DNA of 20,450 nucleotides, taken from positions 1 through 20,450 of the forward strand of contig JADKDT010000014.1 in NCBI GenBank assembly GCA_016714465.1. Direction: 5' to 3'. Positions 1-8,677 of the stretch are shown here, in pieces. The DNA is from Candidatus Brachythrix odensensis. GTDB taxonomy: Bacteria; Chloroflexota; Anaerolineae; J036; Brachytrichaceae. How positions within the stretch are numbered: position 1 is the first letter of the stretch; every line of letters begins with the position of its first letter. A program made the translations under genes and the position numbers. Below the pieces are notes generated by a model. It was not told the DNA's origin. It was given only the letters and a program-made list of their open reading frames with translations, and did not search any database.

Positions 1-14
1 GTCGATGGCGCTGA

Positions 15-585
15 TCAGACGCCGGTGGATTCTGTTGAAATGAGTGACGCCGACACTGCCAGCGCGTTCTCATACAGCGATAAAACGAACAAGAAAGCGA
101 GGACAAAACCGATTGAGATAGCGCACAAGCTCCGGCATTGTCGATGAGGCCCTCGTGCAACAAACGGACCACCGACCGCTCGGCCCGCCGAGTCGTGGCC
201 GGGCCAGATCGAGATACGCGCTCCGGCAGGCTGTCGCCCGGCACAACAAATTCTCTGGGCGCGTCTCCAGGCGGTCACGCATCAGTTAAAAGCTTGGATC
301 CAGGCGACCCGGGCCGCGTCGACTTTGCGGAACTGCGGCGCGGCCTGCTGGGTGGAAGCCAGCTCGGCCACATCATGTGACAGATCCGCTGGGCCCGCAG
401 CAGCGCGCCCGGGTCAGCTCCGCCTGGGCAGAGGCGCGGGCGAGGGCCAGGTCGAGTTGGCTTCATCGACCGTGCCATACGCTTCCAGCCGGAGTGTTTC
501 GCCACCCGCCCTCGCCCAGCAGACCGGTGAAGCCATCATCACCCGATCGGGTGTATATTGCGTGCCGATTCGGATTTGTATCCAC
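15..585 (-). pseudogene. pduO: PduO-type ATP:cob(I)alamin adenosyltransferase, multiply frameshifted
   Basis: The family transfers the adenosyl group of ATP to cob(I)alamin to make coenzyme B12. Reading the minus strand across frames gives the family's landmarks in order: IYTRSGDDGFTGLLGEG (ATP-binding N-terminus, from about 558), RLEAYGTVDEANS, LALARASAQAEL, ALLRAQR, DVAELASTQQAAPQF, REFVVPGDSLPE, TTRRAERSVVRL, YLNR and FVLSLYEN near the C-terminus. The summed length of about 180-190 codons fits the family. At least five frame changes separate these blocks, so no single open frame covers the gene. The start is uncertain: a GTG at 585 is in frame with the first block, but no ribosome binding site is clear. 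The last frame stops with TGA at 15. The breaks may be sequencing indels or decay. The family assignment is firm because both conserved ends are present and in the right order. Confidence 0.82.
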
Positions 586-882
586 GTATCCCGATACGAG
601 ATCCTCTTCCCCGCTTCCTGCATACCCGACTCTTGCGAAAGGCGCGGACGGGCGACGCCTGGTCGAGCTGGGGGGATCGCCTGGCGAAACTGCGAAACCC
701 ACGGACGTGTGGCGTTCTCGCTAATGGTCATCCGATCAGCGAACTGCCTGACCTGCGCCCCCGACGCCACCGGGCCAACGTCAGGCTGCTGCGCGCCGCG
801 CCGCACCCTGCAGGGCTTCAAGGATGGCGAAGATGGCATCCATCGCGGTCGGGCGAGCGCAAAGAGATTCGGGCGCACTGAC
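586..882. other. Unassigned stretch between divergent genes
   Basis: About 300 bases lie between the divergently oriented adenosyltransferase (minus) and HD hydrolase (plus). All six frames carry short open stretches, but I recognise no family motif in any of them. Given the frame damage on both sides, a small broken gene could be hidden here. I see no convincing promoter, terminator or RNA. Confidence 0.4.
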
Positions 883-1778
883 ATGTCACTCGATTCACCC
901 GCCCAAACCCGAGCCAAACATTACTCCGCGCCTGAAGGCGCACCTGCCCAACGACTACGAGGAGCTCTTCGTCAAAGCCGACGAGACGATCCGGAAGCTG
1001 ACTGCCCCCACCAGGCCACCCGGATCTAGGAGCTGCTGTCTTCCGATCCGCGTGCAGGAATTGGGGAGATGTCGAATTACACGGCGGTCAGCAAGCTCAA
1101 TTACAACGATCACGGGCCCATTCACGCTCGCGTCACCGCGTCGTATCTCGCCCAGATCATGGTCCTGCTGCACGAAGCAGGCGTGCCATTCGACGTGGTC
1201 GACTCCGGGACGGGCACATACGAGGACGCCTTTGTGGTCGGGATCGCGGGGATCCTGCTGCACGATATCGGGAACGCCCTGCATCGGCTGAACCATGAGC
1301 CGATGGGCGTGATCATGGGACAGTTGATTCTGGAGCGCACGCTGCCCCGCCTGTATGGCGATTCCGAACGCATGCAGTTGATCGAGAACTTCATTCTGTC
1401 GGCAATCCAGTGCCACGATATGAACCCGCCCCGCTATTTATGGAAGGCGCCGTCGTCGCCGTCGCGGACGGTTGCGACATGAGCAAAGGGCGCGCGCGCA
1501 TGCCCTTCGACCTCGGCAAGATCGACATCCACGCGGTATCGGCGCTCTCGATCGAAGCCGTGCGCATCCTTCGCGGGAAAACATGCCGGTCGAGATCCGT
1601 TGATATGAGCAACTCGGCCGGCATCTTCCCAGGTCGAAGAGATCCTGGTCAAGAAGCTCAACCTGACCCCGCTCAGGCAATACGTCACGGTCAGCCAGCA
1701 CAATCACGCCCGGCGGCCGTGACCAACGGATCGTTGACAGCGTCATCCTGAAGGACGGGGCGATTGCGGCCGCTGTAG
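883..1778 (+). pseudogene. HD-domain metal-dependent phosphohydrolase, frameshifted
   Basis: The reconstructed protein resembles a family of about 250-280-residue HD hydrolases found in Chloroflexi and Archaea; its substrate is unknown to me. Blocks seen in order: LPNDYEELFVKADETIRKLT (frame 2), then SNYTAVSKLNYNDHGPIHAR (frame 1, carrying the first metal-binding His), GILLHDIGNALHRLNHE (the HD pair), ENFILSAIQCHDMNPP, then frame 3 with EGAVVAVADGCDMSKGRARM and KIDIHAVSALSIEAVRILRG, then DMSNSAGIF, then QVEEILVKKLNLTPLRQYVTV. At least five indels are needed. One stop (TAG at 1027) falls next to a frame change, and near 1601 a base appears missing before GATATGAGC. The start is a guess: ATG 883 (MSLDSPAQ) would need one more shift. 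The end is also approximate. The next gene follows within about 30 bases on the same strand. Confidence 0.72.
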
Positions 1779-1810
1779 ACCGGCGGCGGGCATCCCGCGC
1801 AATCCGAATC

Positions 1811-3516
1811 ATGAACAAACCCGCATTCGACCGCTTCTATCGCTACGCCGAACTCACCGATCTCCTGAATGCGCTGGCTGGCGCGCATCCAGACCCGTGC
1901 GCCATCACCTCAATGGACGCAGCCACGAGGGCCGCGAGATTTGGATAGCGACCTGACCAGCGCCAAAACCGGCCCGGCCTCAGACAAGCCCGCATTCTGG
2001 GTGGACGCCAATATTCACGCGACCGAAGTGTCGCCATCAACCTGCGCGCTGTGCGATCTACAAGGCGTTGAGCGGGTATGGCAGCGATGCCCAACTCACC
2101 CGGCTGCTCGACACCCGCGCGCTGTACATCGTGCCGCGGGCGAACCCGGATGGGGCCGAACTCTTCCTCGATGAGCGCCACCGCCGCATTCGCTCATCCA
2201 CCCGGCCCTACCCGCTCAAGGAGCGCCAGGACGGTCTGCACCTTGCCGACATCGATGGCGACGGGCGCATCTTGTCGATGCGGGTGCGCGATCCAAATGG
2301 CCCGTGGAAGGCCCATCCCGATGATGCGCGCCTGTTGATTGCGCGAGACCCGGCCGGCGGCGACAGCGGGCCGTTCTATCGCATCCTGCCCGAGGGCGAT
2401 TCAGAACTACGACGGCGTCACGATCAAAGCTCCCGCCCGCCCGCTGGAAGGCCTGGACCTCAATCGGAACTTCCCGGTCGAGTGGGCGATCGAGAGCGAA
2501 CAGCCCGGAGCCGGCCCATATCCAACGAGCGAACCCGAGGTGCGGGCGATGGTCCAGTTCATCGTCGACCACCCGAATATCACTGGCGCAATCACTTTTC
2601 ACACCTACAGCGGGGTGTATCTCCGCCCATATGGCACCCGGGCGGATGACACGATCGCGACCTCCGATCTGTGGACGATGCAGGAGATCGGCAAGACGAT
2701 CACAAGGCTGACCGGCTATCCGGCGGTTTCGGTCTTCCACGACTTCAAATACCATCCCAAGGAGACCATCAAGGGGGTCTTCGACGACTGGCTATACGAC
2801 CACCTCGGGGTGTATGCCTGGACGTGCGAGCTGTGGAGCCCGCAGCGCATGGCCGGGATCGATATGAAGAAGCCAAACGGCGGGGGCTACCGCTTCATGG
2901 ATTGGTTTCGCCAGCACGATGTCGAGGACGACCTCAAGCTGCTCAAGTGGCAGGACGAGGCCCTCGGCGGGCGCGGTTTTGTCGCGTGGCAACCGTTCAC
3001 CCATCCCCAGTTGGGCGACGTTGAGCTCGGGGGCTGGATGCCGACTGATGTGGCGCAATCCTCCATCGCGCTTGCTGGAGGCCGAGATTGCGCCACATGC
3101 GGATGTGATCTTCTGGCACGCCCTGATTTCGCCCGGAGTTTCGCCTTTCGGGAGTTCTCGGCCAAACGGGTGGGCGATTCGGCCTGGCACCTCCAGGCGG
3201 TGGTCGAGAATACCGGCTGGTTGCCCACAAGCGTGAGCACGCGCGCCGCCGAGAAGCGCCTGGTCCAGCCCTTGGAGCTCCCGCCAATCCGCCGGAGGGC
3301 GCGCGGCTGGTGAGCGGCGAACTCAAGCTGGCCTGCGGGCAGCTCGAGGGGCGCGCGCTAAAGCTGACCATGGGCGTGTGGGGCGGCAGTGACGCCAGCA
3401 CCGACCGGGTCCGGGTCGAGTGGGTGCTTGAGGCGCCGGCCGGCGCAACGGTGACTGTTACGGCCCGGCACGATCGGACGGGCAAGACCCGCGCGACGCT
3501 GACGCTCGGTGGCTGA
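1811..3516 (+). pseudogene. M14-family zinc carboxypeptidase, frameshifted
   Basis: M14 peptidases are zinc metallopeptidases that usually remove C-terminal residues. The start MNKPAFDRFYRYAEL at ATG 1811 matches the typical N-terminus. Later blocks, in shifting frames, are GRSHEGREIWIAT, DANIHATEVSP (HxxE zinc ligands), IVPRANPDGAELFLDERHR, EGLDLNRNFP (substrate-binding Asn-Arg), ITFHTYSG (third zinc ligand His) and VYAWTCELWS (catalytic Glu region). A beta-rich C-terminal part contains WHLQAVVENTGWLPTSVS and ends LTLGG with TGA at 3514-3516. The longest clean frame runs from about 2400 to 3060. About six frame changes are needed in total (near 1890, 1950, 2050, 2400, 3060, 3135 and 3290). 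All catalytic motifs survive, which argues that the breaks are recent or artefactual. I see no signal peptide, so location and substrate are open. Confidence 0.85.
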
Positions 3517-3551
3517 ACGATCGAGTACGATGCTGCCGAAACAACTTCCTG

Positions 3552-4508
3552 ATGACCGCCAAGCCAAATGATCGCCCCGAAACTGAACTACCGGCAGAAC
3601 TTGATTTCGCCAGCTTCGTGCCGGTGAGCATTGGTGGATCAGAAAACCTGCAGACCGACATACCCCGCATCGCTAAAGACGCTGCTCTCATGTCCGAGAT
3701 TGAGAACGCGGTGAGCAGGATCCCGACCCGCCACCGACTCGTACGTGGCGACGCGCGTGAGTTGGGCTTCATCGAGAGATGAATCAGTCCATCTCGTTGT
3801 AACGTCGCCGCCTGGACCCCGAAAATCCGCGATCATGAAGACCAGTTAGGTGACGTTCACGCCTGAGACCCAGCGGGAGTTGACAGGTGTGGGCCTATTG
3901 TTTTCGCCTGGTTCCAGTGGTCGCCCCGTTTGCGTCGTCGGCGATGTGCCTGTCACGCAAGCAGAATGCGGCAGGCATACGGTTGTCCCGCACATTCTCA
4001 ATTCAAGGAAAGTTCGGCATATTGGATTTGACAATCATCTCCCATCACCGGCAAGATCGCGAATGCAAATTACGAGGCAAGAAACGGCGGCGGATTCCTG
4101 GGGAAACCTGAGGAGCCCAATGCCGTTATCAAGAACGACATTGAGTTCATCTTGATGGAGCGCAAACCGGGCGGATATCGCAAACCATCTTCAGCAAACC
4201 GGTTGTTGTCCGTGATTTCCGAGGCAAATCACAAGAGGTGGTTTCAATCGATCTGGACTGGAGTGACCGGCGCATCCACGCGACATCATCCCGCCCCATA
4301 TCCCAAGAATTGGCGGAACGGTTGGTCAGAATGTTCTCGTTTGTTGGCGACACACGTGGATCCGTTTCTGGAACGGGCAACGAGTGTGGCGGCTGCGCGC
4401 TGGGGACGAAACTCGATCGGCATCGAAGTCGACCCGGGAGCAAACGTCCGAGAATCGGATAAGGCGTTCCGCAGAATCGCTTTTTGCGACCGCCGCGATC
4501 ACGACTGA
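3552..4508 (+). pseudogene. Type II beta-class DNA methyltransferase, heavily frameshifted
   Basis: This is the modification half of the R-M pair with the next gene and would methylate A-N6 or C-N4 with S-adenosylmethionine. The first 76 codons are open (MTAKPNDRPETELPAELDF ... RLVRGDAREL). Then, across shifting frames, come DESVHLVVTSPP (catalytic motif IV, about 3778-3812), WTPKIRDHEDQLGDVHA, WAYCFRLVPGG, VCVVGDV, RHTVVP, IGFDN, PNAVIKNDIEFILMERKPGG, FQSIWTGVTGASTR, ELAERLVRMFSFVGDT, LDPFLxxGT-like pieces, and SVAAARWGRNSIGIEVDPG. Having motif IV before the SAM-binding motif I makes it beta class. Total length is about 318 codons, ending in TGA 4506-4508. Eight or more indels are needed, more than in any other gene here. 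I see no C (controller) gene. Whether it modifies the same site as the endonuclease is inferred from adjacency only. Confidence 0.8.
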
Positions 4509-4525
4509 ACCGACGGTGGAATAGC

Positions 4526-5262
4526 ATGAGCTACATCGAACGTGTTTCTGGCGCTGTACGCGCTTTCTGGTCAGAACTGGAACAACAGGGGGTAAGGCAA
4601 GGCGCAATCAGTGGTGAGCGCGACAGGGGGAATCGGAGTGCTTCAACGGGCGGGAAGCAGATGGACGGCTTCATTGATCTCATTCGCGACATTCTTGTAG
4701 AAGCCGACCTTGTCGGAAGCACGATTCATACACGCCAAAGCACAACACTACCTGGATTCTTCCGGCCCACGAAGAACTGGGACATTGTGGTGGTTGTCGA
4801 GACCGAATTGATCGCCGCAATCGAGCTCAAGTCTCATCCCGGTCCTTCATTTGGCAACAACTTCAACAATCGAGTAGAAGAGGCTATCGGTAGTTCGACG
4901 GACGTGCTTACTGCGTTCCGAGAAGGAAAATTCGCCGTTTCAAGCCGCCCCTGGCTCGGCTGGCTGATGTTGCTTGAGCAATCATCCGGTTCGACGAAAC
5001 CGGTCACGGCCAAGGAATCGCATTTTTCTGTGTTCCCGAATTCAAGAATGCGTCGTATGCACGGCGGTATGAGATCTGCGAGAAACTTATCCGTGAGCGC
5101 CTCTATGACGGAACTTGCTTGATACTGTCGGAGCGTGAGTCCGGTAGATTGGGCGCATGCAACGAACCGAATCAAGCATTTGGTTTCGCAGCCTTTGCGG
5201 CTTCGCTGAAGGCGCGGGCCAGGGTGGTTGCGGAACGACGGCGCAAGCCCGGTGCCAAATAG
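4526..5262 (+). CDS. XhoI/PaeR7I-family type II restriction endonuclease, one frameshift
   Basis: The start MSYIERVSGAVRAFWSELE and the blocks TGGKQMDGFIDLIRDILVEA, LPGFFRPTKNWDIVVVVETE, LIAAIELKSHPGPSFGNNFN, NRVEEAIGSSTDVLTAFREG and RPWLGWLMLLEQ match the XhoI/PaeR7I endonuclease family. Those enzymes cut CTCGAG to leave four-base 5' ends. Asp86, Glu100 and Lys102 form the expected PD-(D/E)xK core. At about 5037 one base is missing (in TTCCCGAATTC). The protein then continues in the next frame as EFKNASYARRYEICEKLIRE and ends RRKPGAK with TAG 5260-5262. The corrected length of about 246 residues equals what I recall for PaeR7I. The start at ATG 4526 lies 17 bases after the methyltransferase stop, on the same strand. 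If the frameshift is real, the product is truncated to about 198 residues with an altered tail. Confidence 0.88.
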
Positions 5263-5320
5263 ACTGGACGGCCACAGGTTCAGCCATATTCAGGCCGCCC
5301 GGGACATTTCAGTCAAAACC

Positions 5321-6669
5321 ATGACACATACTCGAAAGCACATCCAACTCAAGACAGAACTGCCCGGGCCGGGCAGCCGCGCGCTGGTCGCGCGGCGCGA
5401 TGCGAGCATGCCGGCCGGGTTCGCCAAGTCGACGCCCCTGGCGATCAAGCGCGCGCACGGGGCCATGGTCGAGGACGTCGACGGCAATATGCTGCTCGAC
5501 TTCACCGGCGGGATCGGGGTGCTGAATGTCGGGCACACCCCGACCGAGGTCGTTGAAGCCATCCGGGCCCAGGCCGGCGAGCTGATCCACATCAGCGGGC
5601 TGGTCGCCACGACCGAGCCGCATGTGCGCCTGGCCGAGAAACTGTGCGCCATCGCGCCGATCCCCGGGCCCAAGAAAGCGATGATCAACAACAGCGGGGC
5701 CGAGGCGGTTGAGACCGCCATCGCGACGGCCCGGGCGGCGACCGGCCGGCAAGCCATCATCGCGTTTGAGGGCGCCTATCACGGGCGCACCCTGCTGACC
5801 CAGTCGCTGACCAGCAAGTACGCCTTGTTCAAGAAGAACTTCGGGCCGTTTGCGCCGGAGATCTATCGGGTCCCCTACCCCTACTTGTACCGGATGGTGG
5901 CCGCGGACACGCTGACCGACGAACAGAAGGTCGAGCTGGTGTGGGAGTCGTTTGAGCGGGCGCTGGTCGCCCATGTCATGCCCGAGGCCGTGGCCGCCGT
6001 CATCGTCGAGCCGGTGCAGGGCGAGGGCGGTTTCATCCCGATGCCGGTCGAGTTCATGCGCCGGCTGCGGGCGACCTGCGACCGGTATGGCATTCTGCTG
6101 ATCGCCGACGAGATCCAGTGCGGGATGGCCCGGACCGGCAAGATGTTCGCGATGGAGCATTTCGGGGTGTCGCCGGACATCATCACCCTGGCCAAGAGCA
6201 TGGGGGGCGGGATGCCGATTGCGGCGACCGTGGGTCGGGCCGAGGTCATGGACAAACCCCATCTTGGCGGTCTGGGCGGCACCTATTCGGGCAATCCGAT
6301 CGCCTGCGCGGCGTCGCTGGCGGCTATTCAATTGATCGAGGACCAGGACCTGCCGGCCCGGGCGCGGCATGTCGGCGGGATCGCCTGTGACCGGCTGAAG
6401 GACATGCAGTCGCGGATCGACATCATCGGTGATGTGCGCGGGTTGGGCGCCATGCTGGCCATCGAGCTCGTCGACGACCGGGCCAGCAAGAAGCCGCTGG
6501 CGGTAGAGCGCACCCTGTCGGTGGTGAACTACGCGGCCCGAAATGGCGTGCTGATGATCCGCTGCGGGCTGTATCAAATGGCGTGCGCTTCCTGTTCCCG
6601 CTCGTCATCAGCGATAGCGAGTTGAACGAGGGGCTGGATGTGGTGGAAGAGGCCCTTTTGCAGGCGTGA
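5321..6669 (+). CDS. gabT: Class III PLP aminotransferase, GabT-like (4-aminobutyrate), one late frameshift
   Basis: A fold-type I PLP aminotransferase of the ornithine/4-aminobutyrate group, which moves an omega-amino group to an alpha-keto acid. Motifs counted from ATG 5321: LLDFTGGIGVLNVGH (58-71), NNSGAEAVE (123-131, phosphate contact), FEGAYHGRT (149-157), VIVEPVQGEGG (228-237), LLIADEIQCGMARTGK (259-274, with Asp263) and LAKSMGGGMP (290-299) carrying Lys292, the Schiff-base lysine. The frame breaks at about 6578 in CAAAT. With one base restored it continues NGVRFLFPLVISDSELNEGL to LLQA and TGA 6667-6669, giving about 449 residues. Without correction it runs on to 6625 with a foreign tail. 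The frame is open upstream to 5228, but family similarity begins near 5321. GabT is the closest guess; substrate choice within class III is not decided by these motifs. Confidence 0.88.
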
Positions 6670-6681
6670 GTTTAGTTTCTT

Positions 6682-6733
6682 CTGCAGGAATACTCCCCGG
6701 CCCGGCTTACTCCGCCGGGGAGTATTCCTGCAG
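6682..6733 (+). terminator. 19-bp perfect inverted repeat after gabT
   Basis: CTGCAGGAATACTCCCCGG (6682-6700) is repeated exactly as its reverse complement at 6715-6733, around a 14-base spacer. It begins 12 bases after the aminotransferase stop. It has no T-run on the plus strand, so it is not a classical intrinsic terminator. It may be a 3'-end stabilising hairpin, a bidirectional stop, or a mobile palindrome. The role is inferred from position. Confidence 0.6.
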
Positions 6734-6815
6734 GAGGTTATTGGGCGAGTAGAATTCATCTTTCGCAATACAGGCTTGAGCCGCGGAATGCGGCTGCGCC
6801 AAGAGAGATACAGAC

Positions 6816-7808
6816 ATGACGACACTGCACTGGGGAATTCTGGGCGCGGCCCAGATCGCCGAAAACCGAATGATCCCGGCCATCAAGGCCGCCAAAAGCA
6901 ACACGCTGACGGCCATCGGCAGCCGCGATCTCGGGCGCGCGCAAAAGCTTGCGGCGCTCGGCGATGGCGCGCATGCCTACGACTCGTATGAGGCGGTTCT
7001 GGCGGATAAGGATGTCAATGCGGTATATATCCCGCTTCCAAACGGGATGCACGCCGAGTGGGCGATCAAAGCCGCCGAGGCGGGCAAGCACGTTCTGGTC
7101 GAGAAGACCTTCGCGACCAATGCCGAGGATGCCGAACGGGTGATTGATGCGTGCGCGAAAGCGGGCGTCACCGTCAGCGAATCGCTCATGTATCGCTTTC
7201 ACCCGCTGACCCGGCGCATCCTCGACATCACCCGAAGCGGCATGCTGGGGAAGATCCGATCGATCAACACCACGTTCGCCTTCACGCTCGAAGACCCGAA
7301 CGACATTCGGCGAAGCCAGCCATTGGCGGGCGGCGCGCTGAATGACCTCGGCACGTATTGCGTGCACATCGCCCGCGCGATTGCCGCCGACGAACCGATC
7401 GAGGTCATGGCGCGCGGGACTTTCGGGCCAAGCGGCACGGACGAGACCATTACCGGTCTGATGCGGTTTCCCAACGACATCACGGCCACATTCGCAGCCA
7501 GCTTCGTATGCGCCCGGATAAGCCCGCTCATCGTGGTTGGCACGCGCGGCATGATGTATGTGCCGCACCTGTTCACCTATTTCTCCGACAACGTCATACG
7601 GATCACGCTTGACGATAGGCAGCACCGGGTGAACTCCAGCGAAACAATCGAGCACATCGCCAATTCTGACCCGTATATTCTCGTGCTCGAGGACTTTGCC
7701 GAGGCGATCGGCGTGAAGCGGGCGCCCAAGATCAGCCCGGACGCGATCCTGAAGCATCAGCGTGTTCTGGATGCGTTGATCTCGTCGGCGCGCGGCGATT
7801 GCGTTTGA
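6816..7808 (+). CDS. Gfo/Idh/MocA-family NAD(P)-dependent oxidoreductase
   Basis: A complete 330-residue gene with clean frame. The N-terminal Rossmann fold carries GILGAAQIA (7-15). The family signature normally written EKP appears as EKT (Glu96-Lys97-Thr98) in HVLVEKTFATN; Lys97 is the expected catalytic lysine. MYRFHP (125-130) and GGALNDLGTYCVHIAR (172-187, with the catalytic-type Asp/His region) are typical of the C-terminal substrate domain. Such enzymes oxidise or epimerise sugars, inositols and related alcohols. The motifs do not fix the substrate; the GALxDLGxY version is common in the trans-dihydrodiol/D-xylose-dehydrogenase-like branch. A purine stretch AAGAGAGA just upstream of ATG 6816 may be the ribosome site. 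The TGA at 7806-7808 lies only a few bases before the -10 box of the tRNA gene. Confidence 0.93.
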   Translation: MTTLHWGILGAAQIAENRMIPAIKAAKSNTLTAIGSRDLGRAQKLAALGDGAHAYDSYEAVLADKDVNAVYIPLPNGMHAEWAIKAAEAGKHVLVEKTFATNAEDAERVIDACAKAGVTVSESLMYRFHPLTRRILDITRSGMLGKIRSINTTFAFTLEDPNDIRRSQPLAGGALNDLGTYCVHIARAIAADEPIEVMARGTFGPSGTDETITGLMRFPNDITATFAASFVCARISPLIVVGTRGMMYVPHLFTYFSDNVIRITLDDRQHRVNSSETIEHIANSDPYILVLEDFAEAIGVKRAPKISPDAILKHQRVLDALISSARGDCV

Positions 7809-7811
7809 GAC

Positions 7812-7817
7812 TATAAT
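7812..7817 (+). promoter_or_regulatory. -10 box of tRNA-Ser
   Basis: TATAAT lies 13 bases before the tRNA 5' end and directly after the oxidoreductase stop. No -35 box of good match is visible at 16-18 bases. The surrounding CTATAATC recurs in front of the SDR gene and selA. Confidence 0.6.
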
Positions 7818-7830
7818 CGCGGCGTTCGTT

Positions 7831-7918
7831 GGAGAGATGCCAGAGCGGTTGAATGGGACGGTCTCGAAAACCGTTGTAGGTCTCGTACCTACCGTGAGTT
7901 CGAATCTCACTCTCTCCG
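7831..7918 (+). tRNA. tRNA-Ser (anticodon CGA)
   Basis: An 88-base class II tRNA. The acceptor GGAGAGA (7831-7837) pairs with TCTCTCC (7911-7917). The anticodon arm is ACGGT-CTCGAAA-ACCGT, with CGA at 7865-7867 reading UCG. There is a long variable arm (GTAGG...CCTAC), and the T-arm GTGAG-TTCGAAT-CTCAC is canonical. The discriminator is G7918, as expected for serine. CCA is not encoded and must be added after transcription. Confidence 0.97.
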
Positions 7919-7926
7919 CTCGTGAC

Positions 7927-7998
7927 AGGGCTGGCGCCGGACTGCTGGAGCGTCCGCAAGGATGGTCTGCTCCCCGGCCGCCGGCCCTGACCCTTTTT
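7927..7998 (+). terminator. Possible intrinsic terminator of tRNA-Ser
   Basis: AGGGCTGGCGCCGG (7927-7940) can pair, with a bulge, with CCGGCCGCCGGCCCT (7974-7988), and TTTTT follows at 7994-7998. The loop is long (about 33 bases). It overlaps the region just before the next start codon. Confidence 0.45.
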
Positions 7999-7999
7999 C

Positions 8000-8561
8000 A
8001 TGTCAGCCAGATGCGTGGAATGCCCGAATGAAGCCGTGGAACGGTGCGAAGTCACAGGAATCCCGCTGTGCGCCCAGCATCTGTGGTACGCCGATGACGG
8101 CCGGCGGATCAGTCAGACCGTCGCCCGTCAGCTCAGCCAGAGCGGCGTCACCGTCTTCTCGCCGCAGACCTACCTCGCGACCCTCGGCGCGGCCGTCGAA
8201 CTGCCCCGCTTGCCGATGGCGCCGCCCCCTCTCGCCTCCCTGGGCAACAACAACCATGACGTGATCGCGGCCCTGGCCTTTGGCACGGGGATGCTGTCGA
8301 TCGCGACCTGCTTTTGGGATCGGGGCCGCCGTCTGCGCAGCTCCGCTCCCGCTGGTGCCACTGATCCTTGGGTTGGTCGGCCTGGGCGGCGCGCGGCATG
8401 CCCGCGATCCGCAGCGGGCGCGGCTTTTCTCATGGACGGGCATTGTGGGCGGCTCCGGCTTCGTCGCCATCACCATGCTCCTCCTCGTTGCGGCCCTGGC
8501 CTTTGGAATCACTGGGCCGCTGCAGACGCTCTTTACGCGTGGCGTACTGCGGGCTCCCTAA
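8000..8561 (+). CDS. Small membrane protein with N-terminal zinc-binding motif, one frameshift
   Basis: I do not recognise a named family. From ATG 8000 the N-terminus MSARCVECPNEAVERCEVTG continues IPLCAQHL, giving Cys5, Cys8, Cys16, Cys24 and His27, a B-box-like or ribbon-like zinc pattern. A hydrophilic linker of about 70 residues follows. An extra T in the run TTTT (8312-8315) breaks the frame. In the other frame the protein continues GIGAAVCAAPLPLVPLILGL and VGLGGARHA, then FVAITMLLLVAALAFGITGP, ending TAA at 8559-8561. The two hydrophobic segments separated by a short charged turn resemble the DUF4190-type two-helix module. The corrected length is about 187 residues. The likely arrangement is a cytoplasmic zinc domain tethered to the membrane. 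If uncorrected, the frame runs to 8647 with no membrane part. Confidence 0.65.
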
Positions 8562-8642
8562 ATCGCCTGCGGCACGGGTTATTGGAAATAAACCCGGCGG
8601 AGCCGGGGATCGATTCCGATTACGCGTGTTGCGCACGCAACC

Positions 8643-8648
8643 TATAAT
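8643..8648 (+). promoter_or_regulatory. -10 box of the SDR gene
   Basis: TATAAT sits 30 bases before ATG 8678, with TTACGC (8620-8625) 17 bases further upstream as a weak -35 candidate. The ribosome site GAGGGG (8667-8672) precedes the start. Confidence 0.55.
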
Positions 8649-8677
8649 CGGCGAATGCGATCGAACGAGGGGATTTC

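Noticed and set aside
3517..5320. R-M locus as part of a transposon or integrated phage
   Set aside because: No transposase, integrase, terminal repeats or attachment-site duplication is visible on either side.
5309..6577. Minus-strand frame opposite the aminotransferase
   Set aside because: Shadow frame; the plus strand carries all class III aminotransferase motifs.
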